A DNA stretch of 64,000 nucleotides, taken from contig NZ_LGED01000192.1 of assembly GCF_001280085.1 (NCBI RefSeq), positions 1 through 64,000 on the forward strand. The letters run 5' to 3'. The notes under the pieces are model-generated. The model saw only the letters and a program-made list of their open reading frames with translations. It searched no databases and was not told the DNA's origin. Below are positions 17,461-25,759 of the stretch, piece after piece. The translations under genes were made by a program, and so were the position numbers. Origin of the DNA: Saccharothrix sp. NRRL B-16348 (GTDB lineage Bacteria > Actinomycetota > Actinomycetes > Mycobacteriales > Pseudonocardiaceae). The stretch's first letter is position 1. Every line of letters starts with the position of its first letter.

Positions 17461-19002
17461 TCAGTACGCGCCCTGGCCGCCGAACACGGCCCGGAACGTC
17501 TTCCACAAGATCAACGCGTCGAGGGCGAGCGACCACTCCTCCACGTACCGGAGGTCGAGCCGCACGGACTCCTCCCACGACAGGTCGCTGCGCCCGGACA
17601 CCTGCCACAACCCGGTCAGGCCCGGCTTCACCAGCAGCCGGCGGCGCATGTCGGGGCCGTACTTCGCGCTCTCCTCCGGCAGCGGCGGCCGTGGGCCGAC
17701 CAGCGACATGGGGCCGGTGACGACGTTGAACAGCTGCGGCAGTTCGTCGAGCGAGTAGCGCCGCAGGAACCGGCCGACGGCGGTGACGCGGGGATCGCGG
17801 CGCATCTTGAACAGCACGCCCGCGCCCTCGTTGACCGCTTGGAGCTTGGCGCGCAGCGCGTCGGCGTTGGTGACCATGGTGCGGAACTTCAGGATGGTGA
17901 AGTGCGCGCCGTCCTTGCCGACGCGGCGCTGCCGGTAGAGCACCGGTCCCCTGGTGTCGACCATGATCGCCACCGCGACGGCCAGCAGCACCGGGCTCAG
18001 CAGCGCGATCAGCAGCAACGCGCCGACCTTGTCCACGGCCGTCTTGACCAGGCGGCGGAAGCCGGTGAACGACGGCTCGCTCACCCGCAGCAGCGGCATC
18101 CCGAGCACGCCGGTGACGTGCAGCCGCGGTCCGGCGAAGTCCATCAGGGCGGGCGCGACGACCATCTCGGTGCCGGTGCCCTCCAGGTCCCAGGCGAGTC
18201 GCTGCAGGCGGCGCGGCGTCCAGTAGGCGTCGGCGGTGACCGCGACGATCCGGTAGCCGCCGCGGCGGACCTGCTCGCCGAGGTCGCCGAACTGGCCGAC
18301 GACCGGCACGCCCTCCAGCTCGACGCCGATCTCGGCGCGGCCGTCGACGGTGCACACGGCGTCCACGCGCCAGCCGAGGTGGGGCGCGCGGCGGGTGCGG
18401 CCGATCAGGTCGGTGACGGTGTCGATGTTGCCCGCGGCCAGTACCGGCAGCAGGCAGCGGCCCTCGCCGCGGGCGCGGTGCAGCGGGCGGCGCAGCAGGT
18501 AGCGGACCGGGAAGGCGACCAGCGCGATGGCCGGTCCGACCACGAACACCCACAGGCGGGCGCCGGGCAGCCCGGCCGCGAGCGCGCCCAGCCCGAGCGC
18601 GACCACGGAGCCGACCAGGCCGCGACCGAGGCGGCGGAACTCCTCCGCGCCCTGGCCGAGCACCATGGGGTTCCAGACCCGGCTGAGGAACAGCGATCCG
18701 ACGACCACCGCGATGGTGACCGCTTCGAGCCCTAACAGGGACAACGGGCCGAACGAGGCGTGGCGGGACGACAGGACGAAGCCCGCGACCACGACGACCA
18801 GGACGGTGCAGAGGATGTCCGCGGCGATGACGCCGTAGCGGTAGGCGGGCTCCCAACTGCCGACGGTGGGGCTGGTGGTGCGCTGGGTCGTCGGCGGGGC
18901 TGTGGGCCGGGCTGTGCTCGGAGTGGTGCGCTGGTTGGTGCGCTGGGTGGTGCCGAGCCCCGCGACCGGTCTGTGTCGCGTCGGCTGGACCTGCTCGCTC
19001 AT
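17461..19002 (-). CDS. Exopolysaccharide polyprenyl glycosylphosphotransferase (WbaP/CpsE type)
   Basis: A 513-residue initiating sugar-phosphate transferase expected to load the first sugar phosphate onto undecaprenyl/decaprenyl phosphate. A Thr/Gln-rich N-terminus (about 50 residues) is followed by four or five membrane helices (residues about 55-185), a CoA-binding-like middle domain, and the bacterial sugar transferase domain at about 320-513: VDKVGALLLIALLSPVLLAV, GPVLYRQRRVGKDG, ILKFRTMVTNAD, RYSLDELPQLFNV and KPGLTGLWQVSGRS. The ATG at 19002 has GGGGAG 7 bases upstream. As the committed step it ties together the glycosyltransferase, flippase, Wzz-like and ligase genes in this region. 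Confidence 0.92.
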   Translation of the reverse strand: MSEQVQPTRHRPVAGLGTTQRTNQRTTPSTARPTAPPTTQRTTSPTVGSWEPAYRYGVIAADILCTVLVVVVAGFVLSSRHASFGPLSLLGLEAVTIAVVVGSLFLSRVWNPMVLGQGAEEFRRLGRGLVGSVVALGLGALAAGLPGARLWVFVVGPAIALVAFPVRYLLRRPLHRARGEGRCLLPVLAAGNIDTVTDLIGRTRRAPHLGWRVDAVCTVDGRAEIGVELEGVPVVGQFGDLGEQVRRGGYRIVAVTADAYWTPRRLQRLAWDLEGTGTEMVVAPALMDFAGPRLHVTGVLGMPLLRVSEPSFTGFRRLVKTAVDKVGALLLIALLSPVLLAVAVAIMVDTRGPVLYRQRRVGKDGAHFTILKFRTMVTNADALRAKLQAVNEGAGVLFKMRRDPRVTAVGRFLRRYSLDELPQLFNVVTGPMSLVGPRPPLPEESAKYGPDMRRRLLVKPGLTGLWQVSGRSDLSWEESVRLDLRYVEEWSLALDALILWKTFRAVFGGQGAY

Positions 19003-19664
19003 CGTGGTTCTCCCCGGGTTGGGCCGGTTCGGACGTGCACGTTCGCAGGGCATCCCCGACGGACCCGCGTGGTGTACGGCAAATGTGCGGCCGGCGATTT
19101 ATCGCCTCGCCAATCGGTCATTCGTCGCGCCGACGGCGCGCGTTACACACACAGTGAACCTTCACCGGACCGCCATTCCTCGGTGTGACAGCCGGCGCAC
19201 ACCCAGATGGGTCACGAGGTGACCTCGGGTCACTACACCGTGAGATGGAAAAGGCTTGCCCGACCACCGCGATGCCGGGGTCCACAGTGGCCGGTGCCCC
19301 CTCGCGCAGGCACGGGGACACGTCCATCGAATCTGGGACGGCTTCCGTTACACAGGGTTTTCGACGCCGGTCGAACCTCGGCCTGAATACGTCCGAATAA
19401 GGACTTAAGACCCTGCCGCGCGACCGCACCGTGGCGGGCTGCGATCACCCATTCACAGTGTGGCAGCAGCTATTCGGCGCAACGGGACGGGCACTTCGGG
19501 TGAGGAGCTGTTCGACATTTCCCCGGCTCGGCCGATCAAGAGTGATCACGACCACTTTTCCGGCCGCAATGGCCCGCCATCGGTCTCGCTGTGGTGCACA
19601 CCACGTGGAGCTTGCCGGACACGGCGGACGGCGGGACCCCCGCGGGCGCTGGTGGACCGCGCGA
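19003..19664. other. 662-bp intergenic region upstream of the glycosylphosphotransferase gene
   Basis: No convincing gene is seen in either strand. Base composition is lower in GC than the neighbours (for example 19080-19160), as expected for a promoter region of the minus-strand gene starting at 19002. It also holds a cluster of GGTCAC half-sites at 19210-19233 (entered separately) and an 8-bp palindrome GTGATCAC near 19542. The far end abuts the stop of the Eis-like gene at 19665. Confidence 0.5.
19210..19233. promoter_or_regulatory. Cluster of GGTCAC half-sites, possible operator
   Basis: GGTCAC (19210-19215), GAG, GTGACC (19219-19224) form a 15-bp inverted repeat, and a third direct GGTCAC follows at 19228-19233. 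The site lies about 210 bp upstream of the glycosylphosphotransferase start on the other strand. The arrangement suits a dimeric regulator with an extra half-site, but no cognate regulator gene is adjacent, so the role is inference. Confidence 0.35.
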
Positions 19665-20885
19665 TCAGAACCAGTGCAGGCAGTGCGGCGGGCGCTCGGT
19701 GCGGAAGAGGGTGTCGGCGAGGGTCGCCGCACCGGGGTGGTGTGCCTGGACGTGCCCGGCGCGCACGAGCTTGCTCGGGGCGGTGCCGCCGAGGTAGACC
19801 GAGCCGAGGTCGCTCACGTCCAGGGACAGGTCCGGCGCCCGGTCCGTGGGGACGCACTCGGCCCTGCCGTCCCGGACCGTCAGCAGGTAGCGGCCCTGCT
19901 CGCCGAGGAACGGGTCGTCGACGTCCAGGACCAGCTCGCCGTCCGCGGACCAACCGCGCGCGGTCAACGCGCGGGGGACGTCCAGCAGCCGCACCCAGAG
20001 CCAGTCGGTGTCGCCGCCCACCTCGCCGGCGCGGAAGTCCGCCAGCTGCCAGCGCAGCGGGTGCTCGGGCGGGCAGTGCTTGAACACGACCCGGCCGACC
20101 AGGTCGTGCCCGAGCACGAACCGGGCCAGGGCCGTGGCGACGGCGTCGTCGGTGGCGATGGTCTCGTCGACCGTCAAGGTGTCGGACTCGGCGAACGAGT
20201 AGGAGGCGTACCCGTCCGGGACACCGTCGGCGTCACGGTGCACGGCGACGTAGCGCGGCGCGGGCGAGACCGGTGGCTGCCCCGCCCGCAGCGCCCACCA
20301 GCGGTGCGGCCGGGACAGCGCGCCCGGCCGCGCGCGGCGGTACCGGTCGTAGACCTCGGCCAGGACCTCGCCGCACTCGGCGCGGCGCAGCACCTCGACC
20401 GAGCCGGTCGCCGGCGCGTCGGCCGTTCCCCGTGCCCTGGGCGGCGCGAAAGCGGCCTGGTGGCGCTGGACCGTCAGCCGCTGCGTGTAGGTCGCCGGGC
20501 CGTAGCCGAACCTGCGGTAGATCCGGGCTTCGCTCGCCAGCAGCACGGAGAGGAACTCGCCCCGCGCCCGCAGCTCGGCGAGCTGGTGCCGCATCATCGC
20601 GGTGAGCACGCCCTGGCGCCGGTGCGAGGGCAGCACGCCGACCGCGGACACCCCGGCGGCCGGGACGACGACCTCGCCGGGCAGGGTCAGCTCGAAGGAG
20701 TACGCGGCGGCGGTGCCCACCGGCCGCCCGTCCGCCGTCACGGCGAGCAGGCCGCGGTCCAGTTCGAGCGCCGACCACCAGAGCCCGCCGCCGTCGACCG
20801 GTGTCTCCGGGAAGCGCCCGAACGCGGCGTGGACCGTGTCGACGAAGACGTCGAGATCCTCTGCTGTCGTGGCACGGATCTCCAT
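19665..20885 (-). CDS. eis: Eis-type GNAT acetyltransferase
   Basis: A 406-residue protein, close to the length of M. tuberculosis Eis (about 400). The N-terminal GNAT domain has LTLPGEVVVPAAGVSAVGVL, the acetyl-CoA loop SHRRQGVLTAMMRHQLAELR and ASEARIYRRFGYGPAT. The C-terminal sterol-carrier-like region has LGSVYLGGTAPSKLVRAG, and the chain ends in Phe, as in Eis, where the terminal carboxylate is proposed as general base. Eis enzymes acetylate amines on aminoglycosides and lysines. ATG 20885 and GTG 20891 are both possible; AGGAGG sits 5 bases before the GTG and 11 before the ATG. The true substrate is unknown. Confidence 0.88.
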   Translation of the reverse strand: MEIRATTAEDLDVFVDTVHAAFGRFPETPVDGGGLWWSALELDRGLLAVTADGRPVGTAAAYSFELTLPGEVVVPAAGVSAVGVLPSHRRQGVLTAMMRHQLAELRARGEFLSVLLASEARIYRRFGYGPATYTQRLTVQRHQAAFAPPRARGTADAPATGSVEVLRRAECGEVLAEVYDRYRRARPGALSRPHRWWALRAGQPPVSPAPRYVAVHRDADGVPDGYASYSFAESDTLTVDETIATDDAVATALARFVLGHDLVGRVVFKHCPPEHPLRWQLADFRAGEVGGDTDWLWVRLLDVPRALTARGWSADGELVLDVDDPFLGEQGRYLLTVRDGRAECVPTDRAPDLSLDVSDLGSVYLGGTAPSKLVRAGHVQAHHPGAATLADTLFRTERPPHCLHWF

Positions 20886-20960
20886 CGGCACCGCTACCTC
20901 CTGGGCTGCCCGCACCGCGGTCCGCGGTGCGCCGCCACAGTCCAGCGTCGAGCCGCGACC

Positions 20961-21047
20961 GGATCAACCGAATTCGGCGTTCGGCGGCCGGATCAACCGA
21001 TGTCGGCAGTCGGCGGCAGGCTCAACCGATTTCGGCGGTCGGCGGCC
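20961..21047. repeat. Three tandem 29-bp direct repeats
   Basis: Units at 20961-20989, 20990-21018 and 21019-21047 each begin GG(A/C)TCAACCGA and end CGGCGGC(C/A), with 3-6 differences between copies and no spacer. They fill the gap between the S4-protein gene (stop 21094) and the Eis-like gene (start 20885) on the minus strand. They could be binding iterons or a replication-slippage array; no coding use is apparent. Confidence 0.75.
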
Positions 21048-21093
21048 GGTCCGGGGTGCCGGCGCCCGTGCGGGTCCCCGCAAGGCCCGGTGG

Positions 21094-21315
21094 CTAGCGA
21101 CCGGTAACCAAGCGCGCCTTCTCGTCGCCCACGGCGATCACGTCGCCGTGGTGCAGCTGGGCGCCGCGGCGGGTCTCCAGGCGGCCGTTCACCGTGACCT
21201 CCTCGGCTTCGACCAGGTCACGGGCGTGCGCGCCGTTGTCCGCCAAGCCGGCCAGCTTCAGGAACTGACCCAACCTGATCATGTCGTCGGAGATCTCGAC
21301 CTCGCGGATGCGCAT
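21094..21315 (-). CDS. Small S4-domain RNA-binding protein (YaaA/RqcP type)
   Basis: A 73-residue protein that is almost entirely an S4 domain: IRLGQFLKLAGLADNGAHAR, then VTVNGRLETRRGAQLHHGD and VIAVGDEKARLV. S4 domains bind structured RNA, and small free-standing members act on ribosomes or tRNA. The ATG at 21315 starts MRIREVEISDDM, matching family starts; GGAGG is upstream at a slightly long spacing. An upstream extension to 21402 would add residues unlike the family. It is a single gene next to divergent DUF742. Confidence 0.85.
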   Translation of the reverse strand: MRIREVEISDDMIRLGQFLKLAGLADNGAHARDLVEAEEVTVNGRLETRRGAQLHHGDVIAVGDEKARLVTGR

Positions 21316-21434
21316 CGTCCCATCATCCTCCAGCGTGCACGTGCGGCCGCACGTGCGGTGGTTAACGAGGATTGCACGGACTCGAAACACGCCCGACATC
21401 ATCCGGACGAGGTTCGGTCTACGGTTCCCGGAAT

Positions 21435-22169
21435 GTGAGCACAGGCAGCTCTGACCCGGAGCCGACCGGCGGCGAGCGCAGACGCCGCCGGTCCCTGCGC
21501 GGGAACGTCGGCACGACCGGCGCCCGGTTCGGTTCCCCCTCGCTGCGGCGCAGTCTCGAGGAGGAGCCTACGGAACAGCCCAAGCCGCCCCGACGGCGGA
21601 GGTCGCTTCGGGGCGAGGTCGGCGCCACGGGTGCCCGGTTCGGCTCGGCCGCGCTCCGGCGCAGCCTGGACGAGGAGGCGGACGACCCGCTCGAGGTGAC
21701 CGCGCCGTTCGACGGCCCGGTCGACCACGAGTACGACCCCTACGACTACGTCGAGCCCTCGTCCGTGCCGGTCAGCCGGGCGCCGGAGCCCTGGCCCGAC
21801 CACGAGCCGGAGCCCGCCGTCGAGGAGTTCTCCGGTCCCCTGGTCCGCCCCTACGCGTGGACGGGTGGCCGCACGGCGTCCCACTACGACCTGAGGCTGG
21901 AAACGCTGGTCTCGCTGGAGGAGCACGGCATCGGGATCGCCATGCGCGACACCTCCGCCGAGCAGCGCTCGATCGTGGAGCTGTGCGCCAACCCCCGGTC
22001 GGTCGCCGAGGTCTCCGCGCTGCTGGCCGTGCCGCTCGGCGTGGTGCGCGTCCTGCTCAGCGACCTCATCTCGATGGGCGTGGTGGCCGTGCACGACAAC
22101 GCGGTCGCGGCCACCGGCGCGGACTTCACGCTGCTGGAACGGGTGCTAGTCGGCCTGCGCAACCTCTGA
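21435..22169 (+). CDS. DUF742 family protein with duplicated N-terminal segment
   Basis: A 244-residue protein. The last 115 residues are a DUF742 domain: VRPYAWTGGRTASHYDLRLE, SAEQRSIVELCANPRSVAEV and PLGVVRVLLSDLISMGVVAV, a winged-helix-like fold. DUF742 genes normally sit in actinobacterial 'conservon' operons with a histidine-kinase-like protein, a roadblock protein and a small GTPase; none of these partners is adjacent, so this is an orphan. The N-terminus carries two near-identical 30-residue blocks (RRSLRGNVGTTGARFG and RRSLRGEVGATGARFG, each ending SLRRSL). The GTG at 21435 is used. Its 3' end overlaps the convergent mug gene by 24 bp. Confidence 0.8.
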   Translation: MSTGSSDPEPTGGERRRRRSLRGNVGTTGARFGSPSLRRSLEEEPTEQPKPPRRRRSLRGEVGATGARFGSAALRRSLDEEADDPLEVTAPFDGPVDHEYDPYDYVEPSSVPVSRAPEPWPDHEPEPAVEEFSGPLVRPYAWTGGRTASHYDLRLETLVSLEEHGIGIAMRDTSAEQRSIVELCANPRSVAEVSALLAVPLGVVRVLLSDLISMGVVAVHDNAVAATGADFTLLERVLVGLRNL

Positions 22170-22655
22170 CCGCAACCGGCCGAAGACCTCGGCCAGGGCG
22201 GGCAGCTGGTAGTGCGCGTTGAGCCCGCTGGGGTTCGGCAGCACCCACAGCCGCGACGACGCGATCGACTCGTCCTGCGGGCCGATCGCCGCCGCCTTGC
22301 GCCCGAACGCCGCCCGGTACGCGGTCACGCCGACGACCGCCACCACCTTCGGCCGGTGACGCCGGGCCAGCGAGGTCAGCCGCGCCCCGCCGGCCAGCAG
22401 CTCCTCGGCCGCCAGCTCGTCGGCCCGCGCCGTCGGACGCGCGACCAGGTTCGTGAGGCCCAGCCCGTACCGGAGCAGCTCGTGCTGCTCGGCGGGCGTC
22501 AGCAGCCGCGGCGTGAACCCGGACAGGTGCAGCGCGGGCCAGAACCGGTTGCCCGGCCGGGCGAAGTGCTGCCCCTTGGCCGCCGACAGCAGGCCGGGGT
22601 TGATGCCGCAGAACAGCACGTCCAACCCCGGCCCGACGATGTCCGGCAACGTCAC
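22146..22655 (-). CDS. mug: G/U mismatch-specific uracil/thymine DNA glycosylase (Mug)
   Basis: A 169-residue family 2 uracil-DNA glycosylase. LDVLFCGINPGLLSAAKGQH contains the GINPG motif with the catalytic Asn that positions the water, and LWVLPNPSGLNAHY contains the NPSGLN helix-insertion loop. It excises uracil or thymine opposite guanine. The GTG at 22655 overlaps the 5'-nucleotidase stop (GTGA), so it is probably translated as the last gene of the DUF5666-CopC-5'-nucleotidase-mug unit. Confidence 0.92.
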   Translation of the reverse strand: MTLPDIVGPGLDVLFCGINPGLLSAAKGQHFARPGNRFWPALHLSGFTPRLLTPAEQHELLRYGLGLTNLVARPTARADELAAEELLAGGARLTSLARRHRPKVVAVVGVTAYRAAFGRKAAAIGPQDESIASSRLWVLPNPSGLNAHYQLPALAEVFGRLRSEVAQAD

Positions 22656-24451
22656 CCGACCACCACCGGCGTGCCGTCGACGACCAGCCGCCAGTCGGCC
22701 CGGTGGAACGCGGCCGGGTCGATCTCGCCGCGCTCGCGCACCCAGTCGATGATCAGCTGCCGGATCTCCAGCTGCTGGTTGTGCAGCACCGGCGCGGTCG
22801 CGATGTGCGGGAAGTTGCCGCCGCCGGACTGCCGGTAGTTGTTCACCGCCACCGCGAACGCCTGCTCCGCCGTCACCGGCACGCCGGCGTAGGCGAGCCC
22901 GGTGATCCGCTGCCCGACCGGCCGCGCCAGGTCGATGTCGTAGGTCAGCGGCGCGTCCAGCCCGGCGGCCACGTCGTACAGGTAGTCCGGGGTGCCGCCC
23001 GCGTTGGTCAGCGCGTCCGGCTGGTGCGGCCCCGGCGTGCTCACCGCCTTGAAGTAGCCCGCCGACCGCTCCAGGTAGTCCTTGAGCTGCGCGCCGGTGA
23101 GCCGCACGCCGAACAGCGTGTTGTCGAAGACGTAGAGCCCGGCCACGTCGCGCACCGACACGTCGCCCGCCGGGATCGCCGCCGCCTTGTTGAACGGGGA
23201 GGCCAGCGACAGCACCGGCAACGCCTCGGTCAGCGACGCCTTCAGCGCGGCGCCCTGCACGAGGTTGACGAAGTCGAGCGCGGCGGTGTCCTCGTACCGC
23301 GCGGTCGCGGCGGACATCGCGGACTTGGACGTGCCGATCTTGGAGTTGACGTAGGCGACCACCTTGTCGTGGTCGTCGCGCAGCCGCCGCACGATCGCCG
23401 GGTCCTCGGGCACGGTGTTGGTGTTGAGCACCTGCGAGCGGGACGCCTCGGCCCGCCAGCCCCGCCCCGGCGTCCACGCCAGGTCGAACTCCATCAGGCT
23501 CAGCCGCTTGCCCCAGAACAGCGGCTCGGTCAGCAGCACCTGCTTCCCGGTCGCCTTGTTGGTGACGAACCGCTGCGCGATCTCGGTGTGCGCGTGGCCG
23601 ACCAGGATCGCGTCGATGCCCGGCACCTCCTCGGCGACGAGCGCGGAGCAGTTCTCCGGGAACGGCAGCAGGTCGCCCAGCGACGACGACAGGTCCGCGC
23701 CGGAGTGGGCGGCGACCACCACGAGGTCCGCGCCCGCCGCGCGCACCTTCGGCACCCACTCGCGGGCCTGCTCCAGCACGCCGGGGAACGTCATCTTCCC
23801 GTCCACGTGCGCCTTGTCCCAGATCGCGATGCCCGGGTTGGTCAGGCCGAGGATGCCGACCCGCAGCGGCGCCGCGCCCGTCCGCCACACGGTCTTGACC
23901 ACGTACGGGCGGAACGCGGGCTCGCCGGTGGCCGAGTCGATCGCGTTCGCGGCCAGCAGCGGGAAGTCGAGCTGCTTCTCGAACGCGCGCAGCAGGGGGA
24001 TGCCGTAGTTGAACTCGTGGTTGCCGAGCGCGGCGGCGTCGTAGCCGAGCTCGTTCATCGCGGCGGCCATCGGGTGCACGCGGCGGCGGCCGATGGGCTC
24101 GACCTTGGCGTAGTAGTAGGCCAGCGGGGTGCCCTGGATGGTGTCGCCCGCGTCGATGAGCAGGGTGCGGTGCGCTCCGCGTTCGGCCCGGACCGCCTTC
24201 ACCAGCGTGGAGAGCTTCGCCAGGCCCACGTCGTTGTGGCCGGAGTCGTCGAACTCGCGGTCGGCGAAGTAGTCCCAGTTGAAGACGTTGCCGTGCAGGT
24301 CCGTGGTGCCCAGGACGGTGAGGGTGAACCGCCGCCCGCCGGGCCGGTCGTCCGGTGCGGCGTGTGCCGCCGTGCGGAACCCGGCCGCGGCGAGCACGGC
24401 CGCGGCGCCGCCCGTGAGCAGGGCGCGGCGGTGCAGAGGAGATCCGGTCAT
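22652..24451 (-). CDS. Exported 5'-nucleotidase / UDP-sugar hydrolase family metallophosphatase
   Basis: A 599-residue UshA/CpdB-like enzyme with a Tat-type signal (HRRALLTGGAAAVLAAAGF). The N-terminal metallophosphatase domain has TVLGTTDLHGNVFNWDYF (metal-binding DxH), LIDAGDTIQG, ALGNHEFNYG and VGHAHTEI. The C-terminal nucleotidase domain (about 385-560) has NLVQGAALKASL, LFGVRLTGAQLKDYLE and NNYRQSGGGNFPH. It should release phosphate from extracellular nucleotides or cyclic nucleotides. It is downstream of the CopC-like gene (27-bp gap) and so under the promoter with PhoP-type boxes at 25760-25799. Confidence 0.9.
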   Translation of the reverse strand: MTGSPLHRRALLTGGAAAVLAAAGFRTAAHAAPDDRPGGRRFTLTVLGTTDLHGNVFNWDYFADREFDDSGHNDVGLAKLSTLVKAVRAERGAHRTLLIDAGDTIQGTPLAYYYAKVEPIGRRRVHPMAAAMNELGYDAAALGNHEFNYGIPLLRAFEKQLDFPLLAANAIDSATGEPAFRPYVVKTVWRTGAAPLRVGILGLTNPGIAIWDKAHVDGKMTFPGVLEQAREWVPKVRAAGADLVVVAAHSGADLSSSLGDLLPFPENCSALVAEEVPGIDAILVGHAHTEIAQRFVTNKATGKQVLLTEPLFWGKRLSLMEFDLAWTPGRGWRAEASRSQVLNTNTVPEDPAIVRRLRDDHDKVVAYVNSKIGTSKSAMSAATARYEDTAALDFVNLVQGAALKASLTEALPVLSLASPFNKAAAIPAGDVSVRDVAGLYVFDNTLFGVRLTGAQLKDYLERSAGYFKAVSTPGPHQPDALTNAGGTPDYLYDVAAGLDAPLTYDIDLARPVGQRITGLAYAGVPVTAEQAFAVAVNNYRQSGGGNFPHIATAPVLHNQQLEIRQLIIDWVRERGEIDPAAFHRADWRLVVDGTPVVVG

Positions 24452-24478
24452 GCGGCGACCGTAGCCATTGACCGTTGA

Positions 24479-25141
24479 CTACTCGGCCGGCTTTTCGGCG
24501 TCCTCGCCGCCTCGGCCGCGCCTGCTCAGGCCGACGATGACCACGATGGCGATCACGGACACCGCCGCGACGATCAGGATCCACACCCACAGCGGCGGGC
24601 CGCCGTCGCCCTCGCCGCGGGGCTCGGAGGCGGCCGTGCCCGTGGACGCGGTGGTGATCGTGGCCACCGACCCGGTGGTGGTGGCGGGCGAGGAGGCGGT
24701 GGTGGGCGCCGCGTCCGTCGACGTCACGGCGGGCGGTGCGGCGGGGGTCGTGGCCGCCGGCGGCTGCTGCGCCGGCGGCGCGGTCACCGTGAAGGCGAAC
24801 GTGCCGTCGACGAAGTCGCCGTCCAGCGACTCGACCGACCACGTCACCGTGTACTGCCCGGCCGGCGACCCGGACTCCAGCATGGGCACGGTCAGCGACG
24901 CGCCGTTGGCGGACGTCTCGCCCAACGGCCAGGCGCTGCCGTCGACGGCCATGACGGTGACCGTGGCGCTCTCGGCGGGCACCGGCTCGGTGAACGTCAG
25001 CGTGAGCAGCGTGGGCCGCTGCGGCAACGACGCGCCGCTCGCCGGGTCGCTCGACACCAGCTCGGTGTGCGCGGACGCCTGGGGCGACGCCCCGAGCAGG
25101 ACCAGGGTTGTCAGCAGTGCCGAGAGCGCCAGTCGGGTCAT
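24479..25141 (-). CDS. Membrane-anchored CopC-domain protein with altered copper site
   Basis: A 220-residue protein: signal peptide, a CopC (copper-resistance) immunoglobulin-like domain at about 25-120, a Pro/Thr/Ala-rich linker, one C-terminal membrane helix (LWVWILIVAAVSVIAIVVIVG) and a basic tail. The mature N-terminus AHTELVSSDP keeps the first His, and LTLTFTEPVPAESATVTV is typical. The usual DGHxVxG copper-ligand block reads LDGDFVDGTFAF here, so the His is lost and copper binding may be weak or absent. It lies 11 bp after the DUF5666 gene, in the same transcription unit. Confidence 0.85.
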   Translation of the reverse strand: MTRLALSALLTTLVLLGASPQASAHTELVSSDPASGASLPQRPTLLTLTFTEPVPAESATVTVMAVDGSAWPLGETSANGASLTVPMLESGSPAGQYTVTWSVESLDGDFVDGTFAFTVTAPPAQQPPAATTPAAPPAVTSTDAAPTTASSPATTTGSVATITTASTGTAASEPRGEGDGGPPLWVWILIVAAVSVIAIVVIVGLSRRGRGGEDAEKPAE

Positions 25142-25152
25142 ACCGGATAGTT

Positions 25153-25737
25153 CTACCGGGTCGGCGGGGTGCCCTGCTGGTCGGTCGGACCGCCCTGCTG
25201 GTCCTGCTTGGCGGGCGGCTGGCCGTTGCCCTGCTTCTGCGGCGGCCCGCCGCGCATCATGTTGCCCTTCATGATGCTGTCCGCGGTGGCCTGGCCGTCG
25301 GCGGTCCTGTCGGCGATGACGGTCACGACGTCGCCCTTGACGATGTCGTCCAGGTCGCCCTGACCGCCGTTGACCTGCGTGTCGCCGTCGAGCTGGTAGG
25401 TCTCGCTGAACCCGTCGGTGCTCTTCACCGTGATGGACGAGTCGCTGACCTCGGTGACCTCGCCGTTCTGGAACTCGCCGTGCTGGGTGCCGCCGAACGG
25501 CCCGCCCATCATCACCAGGCCGCCGTTGCCCCGGCCGTAGCCGCCGGGCCCGCCCATGCCCTGGGCCGCGTCGGAGTTGCTCGCAGCGTAGATGACACCA
25601 CCGCCGACGGCGGCGATGCCGAGGGCGATCGCGACGGCGGCGAGGCTCTTGCGGCCGTTCCAGCCGGTTCCCGCAGCGGCGGCCTGCGGCGGCGGCTCTT
25701 CACCCCAGGTCGGGTGCTGCTCGGTTTCGGTAGTCAT
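25153..25737 (-). CDS. Membrane-anchored DUF5666-like protein
   Basis: A 194-residue protein with a short cytosolic N-terminus, one membrane helix (SLAAVAIALGIAAVGGGVIYA), a Gly/Met-rich stretch, and an OB-like domain (EVTEVSDSSITVKSTDGFSE, then TQVNGGQGDLDDIVKGDVVTV) of the DUF5666 type. The last 40 residues are Gln/Pro/Gly-rich. The ATG at 25737 is chosen because the domain order and helix placement fit and the regulatory repeat geometry (last box 28 bp upstream) matches the neighbouring promoters; longer frames run into the regulatory DNA. Such proteins often accompany two-component systems; direct sensing is unproven. Confidence 0.82.
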   Translation of the reverse strand: MTTETEQHPTWGEEPPPQAAAAGTGWNGRKSLAAVAIALGIAAVGGGVIYAASNSDAAQGMGGPGGYGRGNGGLVMMGGPFGGTQHGEFQNGEVTEVSDSSITVKSTDGFSETYQLDGDTQVNGGQGDLDDIVKGDVVTVIADRTADGQATADSIMKGNMMRGGPPQKQGNGQPPAKQDQQGGPTDQQGTPPTR

Positions 25738-25759
25738 GGCGACCACGGTCGCGGGCGAG

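Noticed and set aside
2078..19002. A secondary-metabolite (sugar-decorated antibiotic) cluster
   Set aside because: There is no polyketide, peptide-synthetase or other scaffold gene; flippase, Wzz-like, ligase and glycosylphosphotransferase genes indicate polysaccharide assembly.
20961..21047. Possible CRISPR array
   Set aside because: The 29-bp repeats are contiguous, with no spacers, and no cas gene is present.
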